Positions 45,619 through 55,923 of a DNA stretch of 64,000 nt are shown in pieces. A program made the position numbers and the translations under genes. Below the pieces are notes generated by a model that searched no databases, was not told the origin of the DNA, and was given only the letters and a program-made list of their open reading frames with translations. Source of the stretch: Formivibrio sp. (GTDB lineage Bacteria > Pseudomonadota > Gammaproteobacteria > Burkholderiales > Chitinibacteraceae); NCBI GenBank assembly GCA_031291275.1, contig JARLJJ010000338.1, positions 31,120-95,119 on the forward strand, in the 5' to 3' direction. Numbering within the stretch: position 1 is the first letter of the stretch; every line of letters begins with the position of its first letter.

Positions 45619-45648
45619 GATTAAACGCTTTAGCTATGTCTAAAGTGC

Positions 45649-45680
45649 AAAAAAGCCAACTTCTCCAAGTTGGCTTTTTT
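45649..45680 (+). terminator. Terminator after tRNA-Gly
   Basis: AAAAAAGCCAACTT pairs with AAGTTGGCTTTTTT around CTCC; could also serve the PAS-protein gene on the minus strand. Confidence 0.9.
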
Positions 45681-45718
45681 GTTGCGCTTCAGCGATCGTC
45701 GCTTATGTAGCATGATGG

Positions 45719-46384
45719 CTATATGAGGTCATTTTTCCCGCCTAAATGTCCAGTATCCGCATGGCTAGTCAATTGCGTACCATCGCGCGCCTTGATCAGT
45801 TCGGCGGTGCAATCGACAATTTCCTCTGCCATTCGTTTTTGTTCTGAAATATCGGTCAGCGTGATACGCACAGTAACCTGGCCATCGCGCGATTTCAGGC
45901 TGGCCCCAGTTAATCGCGCGTAAAAACTTGAACCATCATTGCGCAAGAGGCGCAATTCACAATCCATATTTTTTGTATTTTTAACCAGATCAAGTAGATA
46001 GAGATACCAATAGTCACGGTATCCAAGCATGACAAAATGGGAAAAACGTCGGCCAACCACTTGTTTACGCTCGACATTCAACAGGTTTATCCCAGTGAAA
46101 TTCGCTTCACTGATGATCCCTGCCGGGGTCAAGGTCATGTAGCCCACCGGGCAAAACTCGAATAGATCAATGTAGCGGTCGCGTGCCTGCTCAAGGGAAA
46201 GCTCAGTTTGGCGCAAAGCCTCGTTCTGCATTTCAAGTTCAATCTGGTACACACTCAATTCATGCAGCAATGCTTTCATCTCGTGAACCGGCAGGTTTGC
46301 GTCTTTTTGCCCTATCAACGCGAACTCAGCTTTCTCCCTGAGTTCACGTACCCACTGCGGCCCATGCCTCTGTTCGTTATACAT
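45719..46384 (-). CDS. PAS-domain protein without kinase output
   Basis: 221 residues from the ATG at 46384 (MYNEQRHG), chosen because AAAGGGG lies just upstream. A helical N-terminal part (about 10-75; LLHELSVYQIELEMQNEALRQTE) matches the coiled-coil that usually precedes PAS-linked kinases. One PAS domain (about 75-195) ends with the PAC motif ITLTDISEQKRMAEE. The protein ends soon after, where a kinase or GGDEF domain would be expected, so it may be a stand-alone sensor or a truncated remnant. It lies downstream of rpoS on the same strand. Confidence 0.82.
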   Translation of the reverse strand: MYNEQRHGPQWVRELREKAEFALIGQKDANLPVHEMKALLHELSVYQIELEMQNEALRQTELSLEQARDRYIDLFEFCPVGYMTLTPAGIISEANFTGINLLNVERKQVVGRRFSHFVMLGYRDYWYLYLLDLVKNTKNMDCELRLLRNDGSSFYARLTGASLKSRDGQVTVRITLTDISEQKRMAEEIVDCTAELIKARDGTQLTSHADTGHLGGKNDLI

Positions 46385-46507
46385 CGTGAGCCCCTTTGCT
46401 TCCGCACCGATCAAGCGGACCGTGTCCGTAGCGCATTATTAGCTTTTTGTGAGGCCGCTAAACTATCAACAGCGCACATCGGCCTTTAACTCGCCGGGGT
46501 AACGCAA

Positions 46508-47506
46508 TCAATACACCATATCACGCGAAACACCATAGCGCCGCAAGATACGGCGCAATTGTTCGAGCGCCTCAATCTGGATCTGCCGTACCCGTTCACG
46601 AGTCAGATTCAGGGTTGCAGCCAAACATTCCAAAGTGCATACCTCGTAGCCATTCAGGCCGTAGCGAAGCTCAATCACCATCCGCTGTTTCTCTGATAAC
46701 TGCTTGAGCCATTCGCACACATAACGTTCTATTTCGGCATTCTGCAGCATGGTTTCCGGACCATCATGCTGATCATCGGGTATGGATTCGCCAATTGTCA
46801 GCATGGGATCGATATCCAGCGGCGAATCAAGCGAAGCGACCCTTTCATTCAAGTGCATTATCCGGCGAACATCTTCAACATCCTTGCCCACCATGTAGGC
46901 AATATCTTCAACCGTCGGTTCCTGCCCGTTATGCGCTTCCAGATGGCGTTGGGCACGCAGGTAGACATTCAGCTCCTTGATCACATGAACCGGCAAACGG
47001 ATGGTGCGTGATTGATTCATGATCGAACGTTCAATATTCTGCCGAATCCACCAGGTGGCATAGGTCGAGAAGCGGAAGCCACGCTCTGGATCAAACTTAT
47101 CCAGCGCATGCATCAAGCCAATATTGCCTTCCTCGATCAGATCAAGAAGAGTCATGCCACGATTGATATAATGTTTGGCGATATTCACCACAAGCCGCAA
47201 ATTACGCTCGATCATTGTTTGCCGGGCATGAAAATCACCCTGTACCACACGCCGAGCCAATGCACGCTCTTCATCGGGCGTAAGTAGCTTGCATTGACCA
47301 ATCTGGTTGAGATAAATCTGTGTAACATCTCCAGTTGAATCACCAGTAAAAGTGGTGCTTTCTTCCACAGCTATCTGTTCAACTTCCACGCCCACATCGA
47401 TCTCAGCATCGACATCGACATCCGCATCTACCTCAAGCTCTTCCAGTTCAGCATCCACATCCGTATCCAGAAGATCGTCATCCAATGTTTCATTTTGCTT
47501 ATTCAT
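46508..47506 (-). CDS. rpoS: RpoS-type sigma factor
   Basis: 332 residues. Regions 1.2-4.2 are intact: [21 protein letters not shown], region 2 [30 protein letters not shown] and [31 protein letters not shown], region 4 [18 protein letters not shown]. The spacing and region 2.4/3.0 sequence fit RpoS of betaproteobacteria more than RpoD or RpoH. The N-terminus (about 8-50) is a strongly acidic Asp/Glu/Val repeat. The usual upstream partner nlpD is absent; a GIY-YIG-like gene lies there instead, so this could be a relocated or second RpoS. Confidence 0.88.
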   Translation of the reverse strand: MNKQNETLDDDLLDTDVDAELEELEVDADVDVDAEIDVGVEVEQIAVEESTTFTGDSTGDVTQIYLNQIGQCKLLTPDEERALARRVVQGDFHARQTMIERNLRLVVNIAKHYINRGMTLLDLIEEGNIGLMHALDKFDPERGFRFSTYATWWIRQNIERSIMNQSRTIRLPVHVIKELNVYLRAQRHLEAHNGQEPTVEDIAYMVGKDVEDVRRIMHLNERVASLDSPLDIDPMLTIGESIPDDQHDGPETMLQNAEIERYVCEWLKQLSEKQRMVIELRYGLNGYEVCTLECLAATLNLTRERVRQIQIEALEQLRRILRRYGVSRDMVY

Positions 47507-47637
47507 GGTTTATCTGCCGTGATGAGTATTGTTGATTGGACCCGCCGGTTTTCCAAATTTGCGCAAATGGATAGATGGCAATATCTGGGCTGAACCGGAA
47601 TAACTTATTCAGATGATTCTTGTGCTTGATGTATTTT

Positions 47638-48096
47638 TTAAACACTCCTTCTTGCTTCACCCGAAAATTTTTGAGGTTTTACATGATTTCCAGGGGGATC
47701 CAATTTTTCAATCAAGTAATTTTCCAATGCACATGCCAGATAGGCCGTTTCATGAGGAAATCCAATCGTTGCAACCAAATCAACAGCGGCATCTAGCCAA
47801 CGCTCTTCAGGGATAAAATTGATATCAGAATCCGCTGGGGCAATTTCCAAAACATGCGCCAGAAGCTTTTTACCAATGCCATGTTTCTTGTTGTTTGCAC
47901 CATGGTTATGGCCATGATCCGAACCAATGTAGATTAGCCTATCACCGCTAAATAACGCATAGACTCCGCTCAGATCATGATTAGGAATGGAGCCACACCA
48001 ATTCCATGTGAAATTCCATGATGGTTTCTCTGTTCCACCCCAGTGACGATCAAAAAAAATGCCAGTTTCTTTCTCTAGCTTTTCTTTATTTGCCAT
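47638..48096 (-). CDS. GIY-YIG-like nuclease-domain protein
   Basis: 152 residues. The pattern GVYALFSGDRLIYIGSD gives the GIY...YIG pair; conserved downstream features are the helix GKKLLAHVLEI and an acidic-Asn end (ACALENYLIEKLDPPGNH), where the family's metal-binding Glu and Asn occur. No other domain. It could be a stand-alone nuclease of unknown target. It is 131 bp upstream of rpoS on the same strand and could be co-transcribed. Confidence 0.65.
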   Translation of the reverse strand: MANKEKLEKETGIFFDRHWGGTEKPSWNFTWNWCGSIPNHDLSGVYALFSGDRLIYIGSDHGHNHGANNKKHGIGKKLLAHVLEIAPADSDINFIPEERWLDAAVDLVATIGFPHETAYLACALENYLIEKLDPPGNHVKPQKFSGEARRSV

Positions 48097-48473
48097 GTTT
48101 GCCCTGCGTCTCCCAAGATTGACCGTAGCGATACCAACGACACTCCTGAATCAATAAAAACCGTCCTCCCTTTGATGAGTAAAAATCTGTGCATGCTATT
48201 TATTCGGCACAATTTCCGGTTCATCTATTGCCTATTTCAATATAAAAATTGCGTATTATCCATACAAACATCAAGGCATCGAGGTATAACAGACAATACA
48301 TCCTGACGATCAAATGTAAGTGCTAAGGGAAGCTGGACATATACGTGCGAACACGTACTTGTTTGTTTTTCCTTGCCACACATCAATAAATGTAAGTATT
48401 TTATTGCATAAACATGAGGGTTCCTTACGAAACAATTAACCGGTATTTTTAATTTTCCTATATTAGATCATTC
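48097..48473. other. AT-rich 377-bp divergent promoter region
   Basis: No gene is supported. A perfect dyad TACGTG-CGAA-CACGTA lies at 48342-48357 and could be an operator for the MASE1 kinase operon. Confidence 0.45.
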
Positions 48474-51224
48474 ATGATAAAAAAAATTGTCCCCGCATAT
48501 TGCTTAGCTGACGTGCCATGGTTGATCGGGACGGCGGCTATTTATGCATTGTTTGCCAAAATAATCCTCGCGCTTTACTCGACCAATAGCATGATTTCCG
48601 TTTTTTGGCCCGGCGCAGGTATTTCCCTGGCCGTCGTGCTGTTGGGTGGAAGAAAATTCTGGTTGGGTATCTATATCGGCGCATTGCTTGGCGGAATGTG
48701 GGCAGGCCAATCTTTGACCACATCCGCACTTGTTTCCATTGGAAGTGTTTTAGAAGCTTTGCTCGGAGCCTGGCTACTGTCACGAAAAGGGAATTTCGAT
48801 GTTTCGCTTAAATCTCCACGAAACTATTTCCGTTTATGTTATTTAGCAGGCGCGATTAGCCCATGTATCAGCGCAGCCATTGGCATTGCCACCCTCTGGC
48901 ATTTCGGTCGCCTGGGCACAAGTAACATTGCCCATGAATTCGTCCTTTGGTGGATGGGAGATGCACTAGGGATCATCTTCATTGCCCCGCTAGTCTTGGC
49001 CTGGCGTACCCTGCCGATCAAACCAAAGTGTAATTGGCTGGAAATATTGGTTTTATTGATGTGTTCATTTTTTATCGGGCAGATCGTTTTTTTGGACTGG
49101 TTCCATGAATTGTTTGGTCTCATCAATCATGGCTACTGGGTATATTTGGTCGTTTGCTGGGCGGCCATCCGCATGGGATTGCATGGCGTACTCCTGATCA
49201 TGCTGATAACGACCATGCAAGCGCTAGTGGGAGCCCACCTTGGAACCGGCCTCTTCGGTAACGATCTGGCAAGGACCCAACTGATCAATTTCTGGTCGTA
49301 TACCGTGATCCTTGCCTTGATCGGCATACCGCTGGCCATTATTTTTGCCGAACGAGAACGGATAACTGCCGAATTGCGGGCAAGCGAACGTCGCTACAGC
49401 ACATTGTTCGAAAACATGCCAGACGGGCTATCCCATTGCCGAATGATCTTTCAAGACAACGTCCCCATTGATTACGAGTTCATCACGGTCAATCCTGCCT
49501 ATGAGAAAGTCACTGGCTTGCGGGATGTGATCGGCCGAAAAATGAGTGAAATAACCCCTGGATATGCACAGGAAAACCAGATTTCTTTGGACACTTTTGG
49601 CAAAGTTGTCCGAACAGGTGAGTCCATCCGCTGGGAGCATTATTTCAGTGCGCAAGATCGATGGTTTTCGTTCGCAGTTTATCGATCCACGCCTGAAGAA
49701 TTTATCTGCATTCTGGAAAATATTACCGAACGCAAACGTGCCGAAAAAGAGTTACGCAAACTGTCATTGGTCGTGGAACAGGCTCCAGTGAGTATCGTCA
49801 TTACTGATCTGAACGCGTGCATTGAATATGCCAATCCGGCATTTAGTCTTATTACTGGCTATGCCACATCAGAAGTGTTGGGTCAAAATGCACGTATCTT
49901 CAAATCCAACCGGACTCCGCAAGAAACCTACCAGGCTCTTTGGGCGACACTTGCTACTGGAAACGTCTGGCGTGGAGAATTCATCAATCAACGCAAGGAT
50001 GGGACCACCCTGATTGAAGATGCCACCATTGCCCCCTTGCGCCAAGCAGACGGCACGATCACGCATTACGTCGGCATCAAAATTGACATTACCCGGCTCA
50101 AACGAACGCTATCTGAACTCAGAGAGAACAAGGCCCGCTGGCAACTGGCAAAAATGACAGCGGGACTCGGCATATTCGATCACAACATCGCCAGCAACAC
50201 GATTGAATGGGATGAACAAGCACGGGAATTTTGGGGAATTCGACAGAATGAACCGTTCGGCTATGCAGAATTCATCGCCGGCATCCATCCGGATGACCGG
50301 GCAGCGACCCAAGCCACGATAAATCAATCGCACGACCCTGAAAGTACCGGAAAATATTATGCAGAATATCGTGTCATCAACCGAATCAACCAATCTGTGC
50401 GCAATATCGTGGCCAGCGGACACGTTCATTTCGAAAACGGTCGCCCCATTCGGGCTTTCGGCATACTAAGAGACATTACTGCGCAAAAGCAGCTTGAGAA
50501 GGAAGTTCAGGAACGGCGGCGCGAAATGGAAGTGCTCGTGAATCGGCAAATCGCGGTGCAAACGGCAGCGGCCATTGCCCATGAGCTCAATCAGCCATTG
50601 GTCGCGGTTTCTGCCTACAGCGAAGCAGCGCTCCGCCTGCTGACCCGCAGCACGACAAGTCCAGAGAAACTCTCACGCGCACTGGAAGGGGCCAGGGACC
50701 AAGCACATCGTGCAGGCCGGACACTGCACGAATTACTCGACTTCCTGCACCAAGGCGAAGTAACGATAGAACCGGTCAATCTCAACGAGATCATACGAGC
50801 TGCGCTTGCGATTGCAAAAGAGAGCGGTTACTCTGGATTTCATTCCGTGATCGAATTGGAGCCCGGCTTGCCTCCTGTTCTGGCCAATCGCGTCCAACTG
50901 CAAAAAGTGCTGGTTAATCTGCTATATAACGGTGTCGAAGCCATGCGCAGCATCAAGACTCCCACTGCCGCGCTGACCATCAAAGTAAAAACCTCCGCAG
51001 AGAGAAACATGGCGCAAGTCACCGTGCAGGACAGTGGCCCCGGCTTTAATGCCGACACAGCCCACCGCATCTTTGATCCTTTCTTTACCACCAAACCCAA
51101 TGGTATCGGGCTGGGACTTGCGATTAGTCGCTCGCTTATCGAAGCCAATGGCGGACAGCTTTGGGCCGATATCGAATCAGGCCCCGGTGCCACTTTTCAC
51201 TTTGTACTGCCTTTTGCATCATGA
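48474..51224 (+). CDS. MASE1-PAS sensor histidine kinase (FixL-like core)
   Basis: 916 residues. The N-terminal MASE1 membrane module has about eight to ten TM helices (about 15-300; FWPGAGISLAVVLLGGRKFWLG, FVLWWMGDALGIIFIAPLVL). Three PAS domains follow (about 310-425, 430-545, 550-675). The kinase core has H703 in AIAHELNQPLVAVSAY, an HWE-free FixL/DctB-type box, and N/G boxes in LVNLLYNGVEAM and GIGLGLAIS. It lacks a clear haem-binding PAS His. Its stop overlaps the FixJ-like gene by ATGA, so they form a two-component operon. Confidence 0.93.
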   Translation: MIKKIVPAYCLADVPWLIGTAAIYALFAKIILALYSTNSMISVFWPGAGISLAVVLLGGRKFWLGIYIGALLGGMWAGQSLTTSALVSIGSVLEALLGAWLLSRKGNFDVSLKSPRNYFRLCYLAGAISPCISAAIGIATLWHFGRLGTSNIAHEFVLWWMGDALGIIFIAPLVLAWRTLPIKPKCNWLEILVLLMCSFFIGQIVFLDWFHELFGLINHGYWVYLVVCWAAIRMGLHGVLLIMLITTMQALVGAHLGTGLFGNDLARTQLINFWSYTVILALIGIPLAIIFAERERITAELRASERRYSTLFENMPDGLSHCRMIFQDNVPIDYEFITVNPAYEKVTGLRDVIGRKMSEITPGYAQENQISLDTFGKVVRTGESIRWEHYFSAQDRWFSFAVYRSTPEEFICILENITERKRAEKELRKLSLVVEQAPVSIVITDLNACIEYANPAFSLITGYATSEVLGQNARIFKSNRTPQETYQALWATLATGNVWRGEFINQRKDGTTLIEDATIAPLRQADGTITHYVGIKIDITRLKRTLSELRENKARWQLAKMTAGLGIFDHNIASNTIEWDEQAREFWGIRQNEPFGYAEFIAGIHPDDRAATQATINQSHDPESTGKYYAEYRVINRINQSVRNIVASGHVHFENGRPIRAFGILRDITAQKQLEKEVQERRREMEVLVNRQIAVQTAAAIAHELNQPLVAVSAYSEAALRLLTRSTTSPEKLSRALEGARDQAHRAGRTLHELLDFLHQGEVTIEPVNLNEIIRAALAIAKESGYSGFHSVIELEPGLPPVLANRVQLQKVLVNLLYNGVEAMRSIKTPTAALTIKVKTSAERNMAQVTVQDSGPGFNADTAHRIFDPFFTTKPNGIGLGLAISRSLIEANGGQLWADIESGPGATFHFVLPFAS

Positions 51225-51853
51225 ACGAACACGCGACAATCTTTGTGGTTGACGACGACCCAGCCGTGCGGGATTCGTTGAAACTCTTGCTCGAACAAGA
51301 AGATTTCTCGGTTATAACCTTCGAGAGTGCGGAAGCATTTCTCGCCGCATATCAACCGACACCACGCTGTTGCGCCATCCTAGACATTCGTTTGGCCTCC
51401 GGATTGGATGGTATGCAATTGCAAGCAGAACTGGGGAAACGAGGCATTCTGTTGCCGATCATCTTTCTCACCGGCTATGGCAACATCCCAATGAGTGTGC
51501 AAGCGATCAAGAGCGGTGCGGTCGACTTCCTGACCAAACCCATCACCAGTGCCGCACTCTTGGTCAGCATTGAGGCCGCGCTTTGGGAAAGTGAACAGCG
51601 ATATTTACAGGCCGATACCAATAAAAAAGCGACCGAATGCATTGCCGGTCTCACCGAAAGAGAACGTGAAGTGATGTGCCTGGCTATTGAATCGCTGTCC
51701 AATAAAGAAATTGCACGTCTACTCAACATCAGTCACCGGACAGTCGAAATACACAAAGCACGAATCATGGAAAAGACCGGCGCCAACACCTTGCTCGACT
51801 TGCTGCGCATCGCTGAATCCAGTGGTTTACGATCTGCCGAATTAGGAAAATAG
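51221..51853 (+). CDS. FixJ/NarL-type response regulator
   Basis: 210 residues from the ATG at 51221, overlapping the kinase stop by 4 bp. The receiver has D11-D13, phospho-Asp D55 in AILDIRLASGLDG and Lys in LTKPIT. A LuxR-type HTH follows (LTEREREVMCLAIESLSNKEIARLLNISHRTVEIHKARIMEKTGA). This is the FixJ group; the partner is the upstream MASE1 kinase. Target promoters unknown. Confidence 0.94.
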   Translation: MNEHATIFVVDDDPAVRDSLKLLLEQEDFSVITFESAEAFLAAYQPTPRCCAILDIRLASGLDGMQLQAELGKRGILLPIIFLTGYGNIPMSVQAIKSGAVDFLTKPITSAALLVSIEAALWESEQRYLQADTNKKATECIAGLTEREREVMCLAIESLSNKEIARLLNISHRTVEIHKARIMEKTGANTLLDLLRIAESSGLRSAELGK

Positions 51854-52071
51854 GTAATCCAAGCGTATTTCCTGCTCTGCCTGGAAAAAAACAGGGGAAA
51901 TCCTCCCACGTCACCAACAGGGCGATCGCTGTCGTTCACATGAAATAATTGCCCCGCTTCCTGACAATCTAAACTGCCCGTGCAAGCACTTCCTTGGTAG
52001 CATTAGCAATCATCATTTTTGACGACTGTCAGCGGACTCGAAACCCTTGAGTTCGTAGACATGTACAGTCC

Positions 52072-54384
52072 ATGACCTCAATAGATAATTTGGTTCGTGC
52101 ACTAAAACAGCTTCAAGTTCAAATGGCTCCTCGTCTTGTAGTCATTTTCTCAGTGGTTTTGGGGCACCTGCGGCACCCCACTTGGCGCGGCATCCTCCGT
52201 TTGATAGCGGCCGGACCCATTCTGTTGCTGCTTTACACTCTGATCCTGATTCCTTTCACCCCCAGCATCAGTGACATTACCAAGGCGACAACGGAACGCC
52301 CCGCGCAAATACTTTTTGCAGACGGCAAGAAGATGACCGAGTTCAAGCAGTCCAACCGTGAATGGGTCAAGCTCTCGCAGATATCGCCACAGGTCATCGA
52401 TGCCCTGATTTCGACCGAGGACCAGCGATTTTACGAACATCATGGATTGGACTGGCGACGCCTGGCTTCATCGACCTTTCATACCCTCTCCGGCGATCGG
52501 CAAGGCGGCTCGACGATTACCCAGCAACTGGCGCGCAATCTCTATCCTGAAGAGATCGGCCGCGCACCCACCATCACCCGCAAGCTGAAAGAAGCGATCA
52601 CCGCTCTAAAAATTGAATCCGTACATTCCAAAAGCGAAATTCTGGAAACCTATCTCAATACAGTGCCCTTCCTCTACAACGCTTTCGGCATCGAAATGGC
52701 GGCGCGCACTTATTTTGGCACGTCGGCCAGCTCGCTCAATGTACTTGAAAGTGCCACGCTGGTTGGCATGCTCAAAGGCAACAGCTACTACAACCCGGTA
52801 CTCAACCCGGAACGTGCTCTGGAGCGCCGCAACACCGTCCTGGCCCAGATGGTCAAACACCAAAAACTGACGACGAAAGATTTCGAGGTGCTCAGGAAAA
52901 AACCGTTGGGCGTCGATCTGGAACGGCAAGCTGAACCGGCAGGACCAGCACCTCATTTTGCCCAGCAGCTGCGCCAGTGGCTGATTGATTGGGCTGACCG
53001 CAATGATTACAACATCTACAGCGATGGACTAGTTGTATACACCACGCTGGATTCCGAATTGCAGACACAGGCGGATCAATCCGTTGCACATCAGGGCGAT
53101 CAATTACAACGCCTGGCCAACGAGGCTTGGCACAATCGTTCTATCTGGAACGCCAAGAATGATCTGGTCCAGACATTCATACGTGAATCTCCCCAGTATC
53201 GCACTGCGAAATCCAATGGATTGACGGATGAGCAGGCACTGAAACAGTTGCAGGCGGATACTGCCTACATGCAAAAGCTTTATGAACAAAAAATCCAGAT
53301 TCAGGCAGGTTTCCTGGCCATTGACCCGAGTAATGGTTACATCAAGGCATGGGTGGGGAGCAGGGATTTCGCGCAGGATGGTTTCGATCATGTGCAACAG
53401 GCACGGCGCCAACCCGGTTCTACCTTTAAAGCCTTCGTTTATGGTGAAGCCTTCCGCCAGGGTTTTACTCCAGACGATACGTTGATCGACCAGGCAGTTG
53501 AAATCCCGGTCAGCGCCACGGAAGTTTGGCGACCTACCGATGGCAAACCGCCCAGTGGCAGAGCCATGACGCTACGCAGTGCCCTGACCTACTCAAAGAA
53601 CACGATCACCGCCCAGCTGATGCAAAAAGTTGGCCCAGCCAACGTCGCCAAGCTGGCACGTGCAATGGGTGTTCGCCAGAGCAAGCTTGAAGAGGTTCCC
53701 TCGCTGGCTCTGGGCACCAGTCCGGTGACCTTGAAGGAAATGGTGACCGCCTATGGCACGATTGCCAATGGGGGCAACTACATCGAACCCGTGTTTGTCA
53801 CTCGCATTGAAGACCGCAACGGCCGTGTCCTTGAGAAATTTGCACCGTCCAAACCCGAACCCGTTCTCGCACAAAACGTTGCCTATACCCTGCTGGATGT
53901 CATGCGCGGGGTAGTTGACCGCGGTACCGGCAACGATATCCGCAACCGCTTTGGCATCTACGCCGATGTTGCCGGCAAGACCGGCACCACGCAGGACAAT
54001 ACTGACGGCTGGTTTATCCTGATGCACCCGCAACTTGTGGCAGGTGCCTGGGTCGGTTTCAATGATGGGCGGGTCACGCTGCGCAGCGACTACTGGGGCC
54101 AAGGGGCCAAAAGCGCCTTGCCTATCGTTGGAGAGTTTTTTAGAAGTGCGCTGCGCACCCACGTTATTGATCAGCAAATCCGCTTTGGCACACCGGAACA
54201 ACAAGCCGCATTGCGATTGCCCACACCACCGGTAGCGTCAGAGCCGACAGAACAAGCATCCGAGGTAGCCGCATCCAGTCCGGCAGCACAAACCGATTTA
54301 CCGACACAGCCGGAAACGGCGCTACCGCAAAATAACAATGATCAAGCTCCGGGGACGAATGTTAGTCCCAGCAATACAAACTGA
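52072..54384 (+). CDS. Class A penicillin-binding protein (PBP1a-type)
   Basis: 770 residues. One TM helix at about 45-65. GT51 glycosyltransferase: catalytic E116 in STEDQRFYEHHG, then GGSTITQQLARNLY and KIESVHSKSEILETYLN. Transpeptidase: S450 in GSTFKAF (SxxK), S508-K509-N510, and K636-T637-G638. The tail from about 720 is a Pro/Glu/Gln-rich low-complexity segment. It polymerises and crosslinks peptidoglycan in the periplasm. It is followed by a terminator and by a short lipid-membrane peptide gene on the other strand. Confidence 0.95.
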   Translation: MTSIDNLVRALKQLQVQMAPRLVVIFSVVLGHLRHPTWRGILRLIAAGPILLLLYTLILIPFTPSISDITKATTERPAQILFADGKKMTEFKQSNREWVKLSQISPQVIDALISTEDQRFYEHHGLDWRRLASSTFHTLSGDRQGGSTITQQLARNLYPEEIGRAPTITRKLKEAITALKIESVHSKSEILETYLNTVPFLYNAFGIEMAARTYFGTSASSLNVLESATLVGMLKGNSYYNPVLNPERALERRNTVLAQMVKHQKLTTKDFEVLRKKPLGVDLERQAEPAGPAPHFAQQLRQWLIDWADRNDYNIYSDGLVVYTTLDSELQTQADQSVAHQGDQLQRLANEAWHNRSIWNAKNDLVQTFIRESPQYRTAKSNGLTDEQALKQLQADTAYMQKLYEQKIQIQAGFLAIDPSNGYIKAWVGSRDFAQDGFDHVQQARRQPGSTFKAFVYGEAFRQGFTPDDTLIDQAVEIPVSATEVWRPTDGKPPSGRAMTLRSALTYSKNTITAQLMQKVGPANVAKLARAMGVRQSKLEEVPSLALGTSPVTLKEMVTAYGTIANGGNYIEPVFVTRIEDRNGRVLEKFAPSKPEPVLAQNVAYTLLDVMRGVVDRGTGNDIRNRFGIYADVAGKTGTTQDNTDGWFILMHPQLVAGAWVGFNDGRVTLRSDYWGQGAKSALPIVGEFFRSALRTHVIDQQIRFGTPEQQAALRLPTPPVASEPTEQASEVAASSPAAQTDLPTQPETALPQNNNDQAPGTNVSPSNTN

Positions 54385-54442
54385 ACTTCCTGCATGGATC
54401 AATGGAAGAATTTGATGATCCGCAGAAGGTATTCAACACAAT

Positions 54443-54469
54443 AAAAAAGCCGGGATTCCCGGCTTTTTT
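54443..54469. terminator. Rho-independent terminator, bidirectional
   Basis: AAAAAAGCCGGG-ATT-CCCGGCTTTTTT between the PBP gene (plus) and the Pmp3-type gene (minus). Confidence 0.92.
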
Positions 54470-54498
54470 CATCGAGACCATATCGATAACGCTGTTTT

Positions 54499-54696
54499 TC
54501 AAAGCCTGTGGTTGGACAAGGCTTTTTCGATTTTCTGGTCGGTTTTATATTGCCCAAGAGCATAGACCGCCCAAATGGCAGCGGGAAGCCAGCCGATCAG
54601 GGTAAGTTGCAGGATCAAACAAATGATCCCTGCGATGGGGCGGCCAATTGTAAAGAAAACAAAGAACGGTAAGAAAATAGCCAGTAAAAGACGCAT
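54499..54696 (-). CDS. Pmp3/YqaE-family small membrane protein
   Basis: 65 residues from the ATG at 54696 with GAAGGAGGAA immediately upstream. Two TM helices with the family motifs LPFFVFFTIGRPIAGIICLILQLTLIGWLPAAIWAVYAL; Pmp3 proteins modulate membrane potential or respond to salt stress. The polar tail (QYKTDQKIEKAL) is cytosolic. It is about 120 bp downstream of endonuclease I on the same strand. Confidence 0.9.
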   Translation of the reverse strand: MRLLLAIFLPFFVFFTIGRPIAGIICLILQLTLIGWLPAAIWAVYALGQYKTDQKIEKALSNHRL

Positions 54697-54816
54697 GCTT
54701 CCTCCTTCCAGGAATGGTGTTAGCGAAAATTCCCCAGCGTGCAAACTTCGGCATATTGCCGGACGGCCAAGTCAGCACAAATATAGCACCAAGTTCTCAC
54801 GACCGCGCTGGGCAGA

Positions 54817-55659
54817 TCAACCACAGGCCGCCTTCAATCGAGCGGGATCGGTTAACAGCGGATTGCCAGAACCCTGCCAGTGAACGATGCGTTCATTGCG
54901 CTTCATTTCCCAATCATCAATCGGGTAGGTCTTGGACCAGGCGCACATCAATTGTCTATCTTGTTTGCTTATTTGCAGATCGTAGGTTTGAACCATGTAC
55001 AGCGTAATTCGTGCCGCCCTGCCACGCACTTCTTCGCGTGGTTGCGCCCGCCTTCCCTTGAAGTCGACGATGGTTTTGCATTGCCCATACATGGGCTCGG
55101 GGTTTCGGGTCCATACGCTATAGGAAAAATTATTGCGATCACCATTGACCTCCCCGACGGCAGGAACCAGATTGTTTAGATCACCTTCCGCTGCTTGGAA
55201 CACGGCATCATTGCTTGTGCAATTTTTGCGGCCACCATCCTGCCAACATTGCCGCTGATGGCCAATAACCCAAGCCGGTACGACATGCTCCCACTCAATC
55301 CGGCCCGCACGATCGGCATTCTTGCGTGGTTCATAACCGCAACTCGAAAAATCGACATTCTTGCCGGTATAGCGGCAACCGCAGTAAAAATCCTCTTCTT
55401 CACCGGCAAACACCTGTGGCAACACTTTCTTGGCATGCACAAAATCGCGATGACCAACGGCTGTTTTACCATCGACCAATTCAAAAGAGGGGCCTGAAGC
55501 CACGGATTCAGGCAAGAGGCCTGCTGACGTTGAAAAACTGAGTATCGACTGCCCCACTTGGGCTAGCTGTTTAACGCCAGGTGAGTGAGCAAAGGATGAA
55601 ACCTGACCAGAATCGCAACCAGTCAGAAGAGAAATAACCAACAGAGGGAGGTATCGCAT
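54817..55659 (-). CDS. Endonuclease I-family DNase, probably lipid anchored
   Basis: 280 residues from the ATG at 55659 (MRYLPLLVISLLTGCDSG); a GTG at 55689 is the alternative start. The signal ends in LTGC, a lipobox. The His-Me finger core has RIEWEHVVPAWVIG, then DLNNLVPAVGEVNGDRNNFSY, which fit EndA/Vvn-type nucleases; Cys pairs (CGCRY, SSCGY, QCW, NCTS) would give disulfides. It degrades DNA non-specifically in the periplasm. Confidence 0.92.
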   Translation of the reverse strand: MRYLPLLVISLLTGCDSGQVSSFAHSPGVKQLAQVGQSILSFSTSAGLLPESVASGPSFELVDGKTAVGHRDFVHAKKVLPQVFAGEEEDFYCGCRYTGKNVDFSSCGYEPRKNADRAGRIEWEHVVPAWVIGHQRQCWQDGGRKNCTSNDAVFQAAEGDLNNLVPAVGEVNGDRNNFSYSVWTRNPEPMYGQCKTIVDFKGRRAQPREEVRGRAARITLYMVQTYDLQISKQDRQLMCAWSKTYPIDDWEMKRNERIVHWQGSGNPLLTDPARLKAACG

Positions 55660-55897
55660 TACGGGGAAATCTATCCTTGGGAAAGGCACGAAGCGAATCC
55701 GGGGCTACAGAGAACAGAGCCATGGCGGGCGCATTCTTACCGCCATAGGGATTACGAAATTTTGTCGCGGGTATTGATCAGGCAGGGTGCGTTTAAATTG
55801 TGTTTGAGTGAGGCCAACAGGGCCCATGTGGTCTTCAATGCATATCGTGAATCTGACTTTGCATTTAGTTGGGTTTTTACCAATTTGAGATGAAAAC

Positions 55898-55923
55898 AAA
55901 AGCCCTGATTGCTCAGGGCTTTT
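55898..55923 (-). terminator. Terminator downstream of the small SxPEA protein gene
   Basis: AAAAGCCCTGA pairs with TCAGGGCTTTT around TTGC. On the minus strand it is followed by GTTTTC, fitting the gene at 56069-56251. The rest of 55660-56068 shows no supported gene. Confidence 0.75.
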
